Assembly: GCA_049975245.1 (NCBI GenBank)
Contig: JBNGDB010000004.1
Location: 1-64,000, forward strand
Source: UBA117 sp049975245
GTDB taxonomy: Archaea > Methanobacteriota > Methanobacteria > Methanobacteriales > Methanobacteriaceae
Length of the DNA: 64,000 nucleotides
Direction: 5' to 3'
The position numbers were made by a program, and so were the translations under genes. Below, piece after piece: positions 35,826 through 44,727 of this stretch (positions are counted from its first letter, which is position 1; each line of letters starts with the position of its first letter). The notes beneath the pieces were generated by a model. That model did no database searches, was not told the origin of the DNA, and worked only from the letters and a program-made list of their open reading frames with translations.

Positions 35826-36677
35826 CTAATAGTGGCTAGCGGGAGTCATATCCAGATGCTTATCTTTTTTACCGGGAACACCATAAGCATCAGCACGACA
35901 CTGAGTGCAAGCTCTAAAAACAGGTATTATCTCTTCCACAGCATCCCTAACTTGACTTAATTCTGCGCAATTAGGTTTAGGATAGTCTTTAAGTTTGTAC
36001 AATGGTATGAGGGGTATTATATTCATTAAAGATGCTCCCCGTTTTTTAACTTCCTGGGCAATGTCAACAATGTGTTCATCATTCAGACCGGGTATCAAAA
36101 CACTGTTTACTTTAACCACTACCCCTTTTTTGGCAATTTTTTCAATACCTTCTAATTGATTTTTGGACAATACTTTGAAAGCTTCTTCTCCTTCATAAAC
36201 CTTGCCTTCATATACTACCCGGGAATATATTTTTTTACCTATTTCAGGATCTATAGCATTAACCGTTACCGTGATGGTGTTAACATTGACATTGGCAACT
36301 TCATCAGCTTTATCTGGTAATAAAAGTCCATTTGTACTCATGCATTTAATGAGATTTGGAAATTTTTTGTCAATAATTTTGAAAAATTCCAGTGTTTCAT
36401 CATTTGCCAGGGCATCTCCAGGGCCAGCCACACCAACAACAGAGATGGGCATTTCTTTAACAACTTTTTCCACATGTTTAACTGCATCTTCCACATTCAT
36501 TACCCTTGATGCTACTCCGGGACGTTTTTCACACTTATTTAATTCTCTGGTACAAAAATTACATTGTATGTTGCATTTAGGTGCTATGGGAACATGAATC
36601 CTTCCCACCTTGTCATGCATTTTTTCATTAAAACAGGGATGTGCTTTAGTAATATGGGCAAATTTTGATTCATTCAT
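35826..36677 (-). CDS. nifB: NifB-type radical SAM protein (FeMo-co precursor synthase family)
   Basis: 283 residues, the compact archaeal NifB without the C-terminal NafY/NifX domain. N-terminal HPCFNEK (13-19), GRIHVPIAPKCNIQCNFC with the SAM cluster Cys35, Cys39 and Cys42, then VVGVAGPGDALAN and a C-terminal FRACTQCRADAYGVPG whose Cys residues help hold the K-clusters. NifB fuses two 4Fe-4S units into the 8Fe-9S-C L-cluster. It starts 16 nt after mmp17, on the same strand, at the end of the mmp operon; GAGGTAATT is its ribosome binding site. No nifHDK genes are in the window. Confidence 0.9.
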   Translation of the reverse strand: MNESKFAHITKAHPCFNEKMHDKVGRIHVPIAPKCNIQCNFCTRELNKCEKRPGVASRVMNVEDAVKHVEKVVKEMPISVVGVAGPGDALANDETLEFFKIIDKKFPNLIKCMSTNGLLLPDKADEVANVNVNTITVTVNAIDPEIGKKIYSRVVYEGKVYEGEEAFKVLSKNQLEGIEKIAKKGVVVKVNSVLIPGLNDEHIVDIAQEVKKRGASLMNIIPLIPLYKLKDYPKPNCAELSQVRDAVEEIIPVFRACTQCRADAYGVPGKKDKHLDMTPASHY

Positions 36678-36693
36678 GTTAATTACCTCTAAA

Positions 36694-37248
36694 TTAATTT
36701 TTCATTTCCTCAACTAATTCTTTTCCTTTTTCGATCCATTCATCCTTTAGAATTTCATCAGAACAGGTCATAGCTACAATATCATCCTCAGATAGATCTC
36801 TAATAACCCTGAATCCTTCTGGCAGAATTCGAAATATTGCATCGTAAATCTTTCTTTTGAGTTTTTGGGCAGGATCATGTACAATTAAACCCTCCAGTTT
36901 GGAACGGGGATGGTTAATAACAACTTCAAAACGAGTTGGTTGTTGTATATTTTCTCTTCCTTCAATATCCCAGAGTTTTTTCAGTAAATCTGGAAGATAA
37001 GTTTCATCCTTTATTCTTATATAAATTTTATTTTCTTCCTCATCATATTTATACTCTGCAAAATCTTCTATTTTAACCGGTTTAGATGTTTTCTCCACCT
37101 TGATAGCGATAATAAATACTGGCTCTCTGGGATCAGCATATACTTTAATATCTTTTATGGAACGTGTAATTTGAACTTCTTGCAGTACATGACGTATAAT
37201 CATTTCATATACTTCTGCACCTTTTTCATCATAACATTCTACTATCAT
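36694..37248 (-). CDS. mmp17: methanogenesis marker protein 17
   Basis: 184 residues, soluble alpha/beta protein with the TIGR03291-type pattern (DIKVYADPREPVFIIAIK, RFEVVINHPRSKLEGL, IFRILPEGFRVIRDLSEDDI). Marker proteins are conserved in methanogens; Mmp17 has been found with the methyl-CoM reductase activation complex. GGGAG precedes ATG 37248. Lies 54 nt after mmp15 and 16 nt before nifB. Confidence 0.85.
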   Translation of the reverse strand: MIVECYDEKGAEVYEMIIRHVLQEVQITRSIKDIKVYADPREPVFIIAIKVEKTSKPVKIEDFAEYKYDEEENKIYIRIKDETYLPDLLKKLWDIEGRENIQQPTRFEVVINHPRSKLEGLIVHDPAQKLKRKIYDAIFRILPEGFRVIRDLSEDDIVAMTCSDEILKDEWIEKGKELVEEMKN

Positions 37249-37302
37249 TTCTTAGCTCCCTTTAATTGGGCAAGGTATTAATTTACAAATGAGATATTAA
37301 GA

Positions 37303-38535
37303 TCACTTTTTTGTTCCTAAACCAGATACAAGTAAAGCAGCCCCTACTGCACCAATGTGTTGTGAGTTTTCAGGTACAATTACTTCCATACCACCCAGTA
37401 TAGTACTTACAGCCTCTACCAACCCGTCAATAAGAGATGTACCTCCAACCTGGATAACTGGAGCTCTTACATCAATTTCCTGGAGTTGCTGTTCATATAC
37501 CTGTTCAGCTACTGAGAAACACGCTGCTGCAGCCACATCTGCTTTAGTACATCCTGCAGCAAGAGAAGTGACTAAATCCTGTATTCCGAATACAATACAG
37601 TAACTGTTAAGTAGAGCATTTTTATAATTTCCTTCAAGTGCCAAAGGTCCTAATTCAGTAATATCTACACCTAAACGTCTGGATGTTATTTCTAAAAATC
37701 TTCCAGATGCTCCAGCACAGATTCCTCCCATGGTGAAATTATCGGGTATGCCGTCATTTACAGTTATTACTTTATTGTCCATCCCCCCTATATCTAAAAC
37801 TGTCGCTTCACCTTTTTGATGATCTGCCAGGAAAACTGCTCCTTTAGAGTTAACACTTAATTCTTCTTGAATTAAATCTGCTTTTAAATGTTTTCCTATG
37901 GTTAGCCTACCATAACCAGTTACTCCTATACCTTCTATATCTGACATTTTGTATTCATTATTTTCCAGGGCACTGTCTATCCCTTCTTGAGCAGAAGCTA
38001 TAACATCAGTAGTTGGTAGCCATCCAGTGCCAATTATCTTATTATTTTCCATTAAAACTACTTTGGTTGTAGTTGAACCAGAATCAATACCCAGTGTAAG
38101 TCCATCTTGCTTTTCACGTGCTAATAAACTTTTTCTAGCTACTATAGTTGATAATGCTTCCATCCTTATAAATAATTCATCGGCTTTAGTTCTTTCTGTA
38201 AAAGAATATGTGACTACTGGTAAACTGGTATTATTCTGGATGAATCTTCTAATTTCATTTCTAACTAAAGCTCCTTCAGCACATCTAAAACAAGTTGCAA
38301 TGAAAACAGCATCAGCTTCACTCTTTCCTTCAACTATGGACATGGCCCTGGCAATCATTAACCTTATTCCAGAGCTTGCGGCTCTAAAACCGAATTTTTC
38401 ATAAGCTTCATTAATATAATCGAGATCAGTCTCTGGAATTATTATTTGGGCACCGAAAGTGGAGGCTGCTTTTTCTATCTCTTTTTGTACACCACTGTAT
38501 TCAGTTCCACAGGATATTTGGGCTATTTTAACCAT
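37303..38535 (-). CDS. mmp15: methanogenesis marker protein 15 (BcrA/BadF-type ATPase)
   Basis: 410 residues. An N-terminal lead of about 140 residues is followed by an ASKHA ATPase with GIDSGSTTTKVVL (phosphate 1), GVTGYGR, VLDIGGMDNKVI (phosphate 2) and the cluster-binding GGICAGASGRFLE with a later NSYC, as in activases of 2-hydroxyacyl-CoA dehydratases that couple ATP hydrolysis to low-potential electron transfer. I start at ATG 38535, where GGAGG stands six nt upstream, rather than ATG 38553, which would engulf that site. It overlaps mmp5 by 8 bp. Confidence 0.88.
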   Translation of the reverse strand: MVKIAQISCGTEYSGVQKEIEKAASTFGAQIIIPETDLDYINEAYEKFGFRAASSGIRLMIARAMSIVEGKSEADAVFIATCFRCAEGALVRNEIRRFIQNNTSLPVVTYSFTERTKADELFIRMEALSTIVARKSLLAREKQDGLTLGIDSGSTTTKVVLMENNKIIGTGWLPTTDVIASAQEGIDSALENNEYKMSDIEGIGVTGYGRLTIGKHLKADLIQEELSVNSKGAVFLADHQKGEATVLDIGGMDNKVITVNDGIPDNFTMGGICAGASGRFLEITSRRLGVDITELGPLALEGNYKNALLNSYCIVFGIQDLVTSLAAGCTKADVAAAACFSVAEQVYEQQLQEIDVRAPVIQVGGTSLIDGLVEAVSTILGGMEVIVPENSQHIGAVGAALLVSGLGTKK

Positions 38536-38974
38536 TTTTTTCCTCCAGTTCATCTAAAAATGTGTTAATTTTATTGATAAGTTCGATTGTTTCTTCCCGA
38601 TTATTGGGATATGTTAACTCCAGAGTAGGTATTCCCCTTTGACGTAGGTAATAAACAGATAATTCATTGGTTCTAGCACACCCAATACATCCAAAACCAA
38701 AAGGTGCTTCTTCCATGATAATGGCTGCATCAGCTTCATCTATTAATGGTCCAAAAATAGCCATTCGACCCCTTACACCGGAGGGAACCTCAATTGCCGC
38801 GTATTTAAGACCCTCAATTGGCTGTTCTTCCGTAATATTTAAAGGAGGGGAGTCAATTTCAGGATCAGAAACTATTTTTCTGACTTCCTTCATTATAACT
38901 AAGGGTTCGTGACCTTTTCTCTCAACCATGTCCGCTAAAATCAATGAATTAGGTGGAAATATGGCTATCTTCAA
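38528..38974 (-). CDS. mmp5: methanogenesis marker protein 5
   Basis: 148 residues with the TIGR03271-type core: IFPPNSLILADMVERKGH at the N-terminus, GPLIDEADAAIIMEEAPFG and a Cys pair in FGCIGCARTNEL (about 93-104) that could bind metal. The start is TTG 38974, overlapping the DUF2111 stop as TTGA and preceded by GGGGGGAA, indicating coupled translation. Biochemical role unresolved. Confidence 0.85.
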   Translation of the reverse strand: MKIAIFPPNSLILADMVERKGHEPLVIMKEVRKIVSDPEIDSPPLNITEEQPIEGLKYAAIEVPSGVRGRMAIFGPLIDEADAAIIMEEAPFGFGCIGCARTNELSVYYLRQRGIPTLELTYPNNREETIELINKINTFLDELEEKNG

Positions 38975-39354
38975 TAAAATTCCCCCCTACTATTATCAGG
39001 AGTTATCGGTTCAGGTCTTCTAGATATCTCCACCAAATCGCTGAAAATACCTTTAGTTATATCCACAATGCCCACAACACAGACCAATTCATTATTTTCT
39101 TTAACCGGCACAACCACCACTGGAATACCCTTATAAGGTCCTGATTCAGGGACCTCACGAGAAGTTTTCTCGGTTTCTATTACCTTGTCCAAAATAGGTC
39201 CGGTGTAATTGTAATCTATTATCTCACCGTCTTCAATTCTAACCCCATATGAGTTTTTGGTCCTCATAGTAAGAGGTAGTTTATTTATAAGTTCATGGAA
39301 AGCCATAGCCATAGGTGCTATTTCTTTACCTGTTGCTGAAGGAGTTATATTCAT
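38971..39354 (-). CDS. DUF2111 family protein in the mmp operon
   Basis: 127 residues, soluble, with conserved-looking EIAPMAMAFHELINKLPLTMRT and IPVVVVPVKENNELVCVVGIVDITKG, suggestive of a roadblock/PAS-like sensory fold. It matches DUF2111, a family of unknown function found in methanogens. Linked on both sides by 4-bp overlaps (ATGA with mmp6, TTGA with mmp5), so it is made in fixed ratio with them. Confidence 0.75.
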   Translation of the reverse strand: MNITPSATGKEIAPMAMAFHELINKLPLTMRTKNSYGVRIEDGEIIDYNYTGPILDKVIETEKTSREVPESGPYKGIPVVVVPVKENNELVCVVGIVDITKGIFSDLVEISRRPEPITPDNSRGEFY

Positions 39355-39794
39355 TTTTCACCCTCTTTTTCCTTTATTATTTTTTTAAAAGATTCAACCG
39401 GTATTTTTTCCGGCTTTTGAATACTTACTTTCTTGGGACTCTTCAATGCTTCGCCTACATAATCCAACAAACTGTATTCACACTCCAATTGATGAAAACC
39501 TTCTCTCGCTCCACCTCGATGACCTCGACATCTTCTAGGATCTCCTGGAGGAAAGCCACGGTCTTTAGTGAATATATTACATGGATCTACTTCTCTAATT
39601 TTATTCATAGCCTCTAGAACATATTTTTCTTCTCCATGTATTAGAGCACCATAACAAGTAGATTTAATAGTTAGGGGGAGCTCCATCATGTGCAGTTTCT
39701 GAACCAATTCTGTCTGACTAATATCGGCTGAAGGCCCCAAAATAATCATTCTAGTTACTTTATCGTCTTCATTCTGATTTTCTTTCTGCGACAT
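39351..39794 (-). CDS. mmp6: methanogenesis marker protein 6
   Basis: 147 residues: VTRMIILGPSADISQTELVQKL near the N-terminus, a TCYGALIHGEEKYV block, and RGFPPGDPRRCRGHRGG, an Arg/Gly/Cys-rich loop typical of TIGR03272. Reported in the methyl-CoM reductase activation complex. Its start overlaps mmp3 by 26 bp; an internal ATG at codon 16 exists but lacks a ribosome binding site. Confidence 0.85.
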   Translation of the reverse strand: MSQKENQNEDDKVTRMIILGPSADISQTELVQKLHMMELPLTIKSTCYGALIHGEEKYVLEAMNKIREVDPCNIFTKDRGFPPGDPRRCRGHRGGAREGFHQLECEYSLLDYVGEALKSPKKVSIQKPEKIPVESFKKIIKEKEGEK

Positions 39795-41310
39795 ATATAA
39801 TGTCCCCCTCTTTAAATTTTTCCAAATTCTCCAGACCTTTAACTACATTCCCTATAATATTTGTTCCGTTGAATGGTTCTCCAGTAGGTCCGAATTCGTC
39901 ATTATCCTCAAATCTAACACCAATCATTCCCACATGTCTTCGAGACATGTTTGTAATTCCAATTTGACCTGCCTTTACACAATTTTCAGGAGTGTTTTCT
40001 GGTATGAGTCCCTTTGCTTCTTTATCATCACCATTGAACATCATTACCTTCATGCCGGGAAATGCAAAATGAACTGTTAGGGATCCTACGGGAGCATCGA
40101 GCAGTCCCGTGATTTTTCTAAAGTACCAAGCAGACCGGGGACTTTCATTATTAAGATTAATGTAAATTATTTCATCTTTGCTTATACCATAAGTTTTAAC
40201 TTTACCCTGGTTAATTATGTCCAAAGTATATTTAGGTTCCTGTTTAACTACTATGGCATCATCATCCGGTAAACCCTCTTTTATATGCATTAGGCCCCGT
40301 TCTGTTAAATAATTAGCAGCTTCTTTTTGGGTCATAGCTAATGTAAGAACTCTTTCCGGCTCAGTTTTTACTGTTAAATAATCTCCATATCGGGATAGAT
40401 CCACAAGTTCCATTCCCTTTTCAACATGCCCAATTAAGGTGTGGGAAGGTGTTGACACCCTGTCCTCCCTGTAGATATAAACTCTGCCTACTCCTTTACC
40501 GCTATTTCTTAAAGTTACAGTGCCTCTTTTTCTTTGATCAATAAACTCTGGCTCTTTTTCAAGACCTTGAAGAGCATAAAAACCTATAAATGAATCAGAT
40601 TCATAATCTACTCGTATTTTTCCTCCTTCAGATAGTGAGAAAAATTGTTCAGCGGATTTAGGAGATTTATTTGTAGGTTTTACCATAACATAAGTGAATA
40701 TTTCATTCTCAGCAGTAATTTTAGTATCCAGATCAGTTATTATCGCACTATTTACTATACTTTTTCTTTCAACTACAGGACTAATGTATTTGATAAAATC
40801 TTCATCCGTTAAATTCATTATTGTTCTTTTACCACCTATTACCCTGGCAAAAACTCCCCGATTTTCTTCAGGTGCACCATAAACAGCAGAATGTTTATCT
40901 TTACTAAGAATTATATGAGTTGAGTCTGCACTAAACCCTGAAAGGCTTAAAATAACATCCCAACGTTCATACGAATATTCTTCCTTACTAGGGGTTAAAT
41001 CAGTTTTTATAGGGCCTAAAGAAACTTCGTTAGAGGAAGTCCATCTGATTCTAAGATCTTCTAAATCTTTATAAAGGTTTTTCCATGTTTGAATAAGATT
41101 TGTCGGAGCATCTTCTTTTAATTCTAAAATAATACTTCCTTTAGTGGTTTTTATTTTATATTTGTTAACATACCTTTCAAATTCTTCTTTCCCCTTAATA
41201 ACTCCCAAAACACATCCATGATTGTATAGGGCATCTGAAATTTCAATAGCCTCCCTGATAGTTGCCCCATCATGTAAGTCTATCTCATCCCCATTGATTT
41301 TTACTTTCAT
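39769..41310 (-). CDS. mmp3: methanogenesis marker protein 3 (UPF0288)
   Basis: 513 residues: a ThiS/ubiquitin-like start (MKVKINGDEIDLHDGATI), then cyclophilin-like beta domains (THIILSKDKHSAVYGAPE, GVIGVRFEDNDEFGPTGEPF-like block near the C-terminus, ENCVKAGQIGITNMS). Matches TIGR03268. Known from the methyl-CoM reductase activation complex. Start ATG 41310 overlaps the mmp2 stop by one nt (TAATG) with GAGGAGAT upstream. Confidence 0.86.
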   Translation of the reverse strand: MKVKINGDEIDLHDGATIREAIEISDALYNHGCVLGVIKGKEEFERYVNKYKIKTTKGSIILELKEDAPTNLIQTWKNLYKDLEDLRIRWTSSNEVSLGPIKTDLTPSKEEYSYERWDVILSLSGFSADSTHIILSKDKHSAVYGAPEENRGVFARVIGGKRTIMNLTDEDFIKYISPVVERKSIVNSAIITDLDTKITAENEIFTYVMVKPTNKSPKSAEQFFSLSEGGKIRVDYESDSFIGFYALQGLEKEPEFIDQRKRGTVTLRNSGKGVGRVYIYREDRVSTPSHTLIGHVEKGMELVDLSRYGDYLTVKTEPERVLTLAMTQKEAANYLTERGLMHIKEGLPDDDAIVVKQEPKYTLDIINQGKVKTYGISKDEIIYINLNNESPRSAWYFRKITGLLDAPVGSLTVHFAFPGMKVMMFNGDDKEAKGLIPENTPENCVKAGQIGITNMSRRHVGMIGVRFEDNDEFGPTGEPFNGTNIIGNVVKGLENLEKFKEGDIIYVAERKSE

Positions 41311-42308
41311 TAAATCTCCTCTTGGGATTTTTTCTCCTTAACACCCATTATATCTTCTTTTTTAAAGTCAAAAACGATGAGTTCCTCATTATTATGTGAT
41401 AAGTAAAGTTTTTTCTCTTCAATTATTTCTCCAACAACATTAGAAGTGATATTAACCTTTTCCAATATTTTTATACATTCTTCAACTTTATCTGGTTCTG
41501 CTGTTAGCACGAACCCTGCTCCCGGATATAATTTAAGCCATTCCTCCCAGTTTACATTTTCATTGCGAGGGATCTTTTCAAGTTCAACTTTAGCACCAAC
41601 ATCCGATGCTTCCAGAAGCATGCCCAGCGTCCCTATAGTACCCGGGTTACTTATATCTTTACCAGCAGTAACCAAATGTTTTTGCGCAATGTTATTCATG
41701 GCAATTATTTGGGATTGTACCAGTTCAGGAGTTTTATGAGTAGTTGTATCCCAATTTAATTTGAACTTTGGATGTTGTTGACCATCCAGATCAATACCTA
41801 TTATTATTTTATCCCCAATTTTAGCGTCACAACTGGTAATTTCGTCTCCTTTATCTATTATACCTGCAATGGAAACGTCTAATGCATCGTAAGGAGTATC
41901 TGGATGAACGTGACCACCTACCATGGGGATACCGAACTTTTTAACTCCTTCTTTAATACCAAGCATTACTTCATCTGCAATTTTTTCATTGCTTATGGCC
42001 AATACATTGACCATTGCCACGGGTATTCCGCCCATGGCCGCTATATCATTAACATTGACCAGAACAGAACAATAACCAGCCCAGCGGGGATCTGCGTCCA
42101 TCAATTTTCCCCACATTCCGTCAGCTGCTAAAAGTAATAATTTATCATTGCCAATATCGATAGCGGAGGCATCGTCTCCAAAACCAAGTACTATTTTTCC
42201 AGAAATATTATAAACATCATCTAAAATTTGAGTAATTTTTTTAATGGGTTTCTTTCTTGTGACTCCTTCAAAATCTTTAATAGAGTCTACAAGCGTATTT
42301 AAATCCAA
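41310..42308 (-). CDS. mmp2: methanogenesis marker protein 2 (PurM-like)
   Basis: 332 residues of the AIR synthase / selenophosphate synthase fold: VLGFGDDASAID (about 39-50), AADGMWGKL, NVNDIAAMGGIPVAM, MVGGHVHPDTPYDALDVSIAG and GTIGTLGMLLEAS. ATP-binding is likely; substrate unknown. First gene of the mmp2-3-6-DUF2111-5-15-17-nifB run. The start is TTG 42308 following GGGGTGG. Confidence 0.86.
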   Translation of the reverse strand: MDLNTLVDSIKDFEGVTRKKPIKKITQILDDVYNISGKIVLGFGDDASAIDIGNDKLLLLAADGMWGKLMDADPRWAGYCSVLVNVNDIAAMGGIPVAMVNVLAISNEKIADEVMLGIKEGVKKFGIPMVGGHVHPDTPYDALDVSIAGIIDKGDEITSCDAKIGDKIIIGIDLDGQQHPKFKLNWDTTTHKTPELVQSQIIAMNNIAQKHLVTAGKDISNPGTIGTLGMLLEASDVGAKVELEKIPRNENVNWEEWLKLYPGAGFVLTAEPDKVEECIKILEKVNITSNVVGEIIEEKKLYLSHNNEELIVFDFKKEDIMGVKEKKSQEEI

Positions 42309-42426
42309 TTAGCCACCCCAATGATTTATTTTATAATAATTTATCCTAATTAGTTATTTTCTAGTTTAATAATATTTTTTTCAACTAATTTGTATGAGTT
42401 ATTCTTAATTTAATTTTTACTAAACA

Positions 42427-43560
42427 TTACTTACTAAATTGGTGATTTTTTATATTGTAGGTAGAAACTGTACTGTTAATTATCTGTAGCATCTGATTTT
42501 TAAAATTTTCTATATTTTCAATTTCTATTCTTTCTCTTTGATTAAATAGTTCAATAAATAACTTCTGACCAATAATATCATCCCAACCGTCCTCTAATTC
42601 GATGATCATAGACCCATCAGATTTGAAACCATTTTCAACAACTTTATCCAAGTCACCATCAGTAATACCAATTACAGGCACTTTAAAACGATATAATATG
42701 TCGCCGGCCACAAGGGTGGTATCATCACCAACTGTAACCACCATGTCCGCGTCTTTCAGTCTATATATGTCCTCTGCAGCATGATTTAGAAAAGCTATAT
42801 TAAATTGGCCATTATTATCCTTTTTTTCAACAATACGTGGTTTAATTATAGATTTACGCAGTAATCCTGTTTTTATTATGGCTTTATTAATATCAATTTT
42901 TCCTAATTTTTCGACACCATGCTTTTTCAATACTCCGCCCTTTAACTCAGTTATGAGCCCATTTTCTGAAACTAAAATAACGTCTGAAGATTCTGATCTT
43001 CCCACAACAATTCCATTAACAAATATATTTTCTTCAGGACCTACTCCTGCTATTTTACGCAATTTAACATTTTTATTACTATAATCAGAATTTAATTCAT
43101 ATTTATCTTCCATTTTAGCAATGATTCCATTTGGGGATATTATCTTTAAATTAAGTTTATCAGATATATCTTTGATCATTTTTTCATCATGGAACGACCA
43201 GGGAACAATACTGCCATCTTTTTCCCCGGGTCTTTCAATCTGAATTAATTTGGGGGTTATTTTACATCTATTAAAGACTTTATAACCAAAGGCATGACCT
43301 GTGAGATTTGATTTGCCATAATTAATTAAAAAAATAACGTCACAATTTTCTTGAGTAAATTTATCAATAGATTCGCTAGGAAGAAGTTTTGAGTTAATAT
43401 CGATAGAATTTTCTAGATGAGCGTCATATACTGCAGTACGACCCATTGTACCTCCTAAACGAGCTTTTACATCCCCGTGATCTTTTAACATGTTCAAAAT
43501 CTTCTTTGCATATCCTGAGTCCACAATATGTGGTCCGTGCACAACTAAACCTATCATCAT
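42427..43560 (-). CDS. DUF2117 family protein
   Basis: 377 residues: N-terminal VVHGPHIVDSGYAKKIL and RLGGTMGRTAVYDAHLE, a central beta-rich part with GVGPEENIFVNGIVVGRS, and C-terminal DADMVVTVGDDTTLVAGDILYRFKVP followed by IGITDGDLD, which resembles a nucleotide-binding Toprim/GTP-type fold. Matches the archaeal DUF2117 family of unknown function. It lies 118 bp upstream of mmp2 on the same strand, so it could be part of that transcript. Confidence 0.7.
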   Translation of the reverse strand: MMIGLVVHGPHIVDSGYAKKILNMLKDHGDVKARLGGTMGRTAVYDAHLENSIDINSKLLPSESIDKFTQENCDVIFLINYGKSNLTGHAFGYKVFNRCKITPKLIQIERPGEKDGSIVPWSFHDEKMIKDISDKLNLKIISPNGIIAKMEDKYELNSDYSNKNVKLRKIAGVGPEENIFVNGIVVGRSESSDVILVSENGLITELKGGVLKKHGVEKLGKIDINKAIIKTGLLRKSIIKPRIVEKKDNNGQFNIAFLNHAAEDIYRLKDADMVVTVGDDTTLVAGDILYRFKVPVIGITDGDLDKVVENGFKSDGSMIIELEDGWDDIIGQKLFIELFNQRERIEIENIENFKNQMLQIINSTVSTYNIKNHQFSK

Positions 43561-43678
43561 AAATATCTCTAAGAAGTATTAATGTTTTATAATTATCTAT
43601 TTGTCTTAAATAATGGAAAATTTAAAATAATATAACTGATTTAATATTTACATAAATTAGATATAATATCTTATATGA

Positions 43679-44188
43679 CTAATTAACTTTTTTAATCCTT
43701 TTTTTAATTATGGGAGAGCCACATATTTCACATTCATTAAATTTATAGTCAGAGGCGTATTTCTTTTTGCAACCTTTACAAATTTTAATCCAATTATAAA
43801 TTTGGTTTATACCTTCTGTCAATATGCTCCTATAAGATATTCCCAGGATTTTTAAAACATTTTGCATAGAATAATCATCAGTTACAACTGTTGGATCTAA
43901 TTTTTTGTGTTTTAAAGTCATGGCTAAAGCTATAACATTTTTATCCACTTGAGAAAGACGGGTGTTGTCGCCAGAATTTTGTATAATTAGTTCTAATTTA
44001 TCTAAAAATTCTTTATCAGGCGCTATTATTTCTATTTTACCTTCTTTAATAGCTGATTGGAGAAACAGATTAGATTTAAGATCTTTTACTTCTTGGGTGA
44101 CTTCTTCTACTGTAAAATTAGCTTTATTTTCAGAACAAAAGCCCCCGATAAATGCAGAACTATCTAAAACATATACTTTTTTTGTCAT
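43679..44188 (-). CDS. nob1: NOB1-type rRNA maturation endonuclease
   Basis: 169 residues: PIN domain with acidic residues in YVLDSSAFIGGF (Asp8 area), TVEEVTQEV, DKNVIALAM and VVTDDYSMQNVL, then a zinc ribbon with CKGCKKKY and CEICGSP. Archaeal Nob1 cuts the 3' end of 16S rRNA. I start at ATG 44188, where the family begins (MTKKVYVLDSS), not at the longer frame from 44251; no Shine-Dalgarno is visible, consistent with a leaderless mRNA. Confidence 0.87.
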   Translation of the reverse strand: MTKKVYVLDSSAFIGGFCSENKANFTVEEVTQEVKDLKSNLFLQSAIKEGKIEIIAPDKEFLDKLELIIQNSGDNTRLSQVDKNVIALAMTLKHKKLDPTVVTDDYSMQNVLKILGISYRSILTEGINQIYNWIKICKGCKKKYASDYKFNECEICGSPIIKKRIKKVN

Positions 44189-44364
44189 GTGTAATATTAT
44201 ATTATTATAAAAATTAATATGTTTAATTGATTTATTAAATGAAAGTGACATTTAGAATGTGGTAGATTAGATTTTAAGTGATAAGAAGAACTTTTTTTAG
44301 TTGGGTATATTGATTTTTAAAGTAGCAAAATCTTTTTAAGTAACAAACAACATAACTAATGAAT

Positions 44365-44448
44365 GGATAGGGTACAGCATTCTCAATCTTATGATCGTTG
44401 CACGAATTGGAACGAAAACCGCCTCCGATCCAATTTAACACCCTATCC
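44365..44448. ncRNA. candidate structured RNA of unknown class
   Basis: An 84-nt GC-richer island in very AT-rich intergenic DNA, bounded by a perfect 9-bp stem (GGATAGGGT 44365-44373 with ACCCTATCC 44440-44448) and enclosing a second perfect 7-bp stem (AATTGGA 44405-44411 with TCCAATT 44429-44435). It looks like a multi-branch fold. The transcribed strand is unresolved. It is not a tRNA, and I could not fit it to H/ACA, C/D or a known riboswitch. Confidence 0.5.
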
Positions 44449-44518
44449 AAACCTTTTCTAGTTAAATACACTAACAAAATTCATTTAAAACTATAAACTA
44501 TAATAAAAATTTTTATTT

Positions 44519-44533
44519 TACCCAAAAAGGGTA
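44519..44533. promoter_or_regulatory. palindrome TACCC-A5-GGGTA next to a TATA-like box
   Basis: A perfect 5-bp inverted repeat with a 5-nt loop (TACCCAAAAAGGGTA) running into TATAAAAG. It sits between the structured-RNA candidate and moaB and may be an operator or a small terminator hairpin. Confidence 0.3.
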
Positions 44534-44727
44534 TAAAAGTATTTTTCATATAATTTTTTTCATAAATTTTATATAGAACAAAAGAAGTACTTTTAAAGAT
44601 CTCTGATATTAAATAATATCTTTTTTGAAATAAATTGAATAAATCAATATAAAACTAAATAATTTACTAATTCTTAAAATAAGTTTTTAAATTTGAAATT
44701 TAATAATAAATTAGAAAGGGTGTTTTT

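Noticed and set aside
35826..36677. nitrogen fixation gene cluster
   Set aside because: Only nifB is present; no nifHDKEN or regulator in the window, and the linkage is to mmp genes.
44365..44448. H/ACA or C/D guide RNA, or a tRNA
   Set aside because: No ACA box at the right place, no C/D box pair, and the 9-bp closing stem and loops do not fit a cloverleaf.
44274..44477. 67-codon minus-strand ORF
   Set aside because: It covers the structured-RNA candidate, has no ribosome binding site, and its composition looks random.
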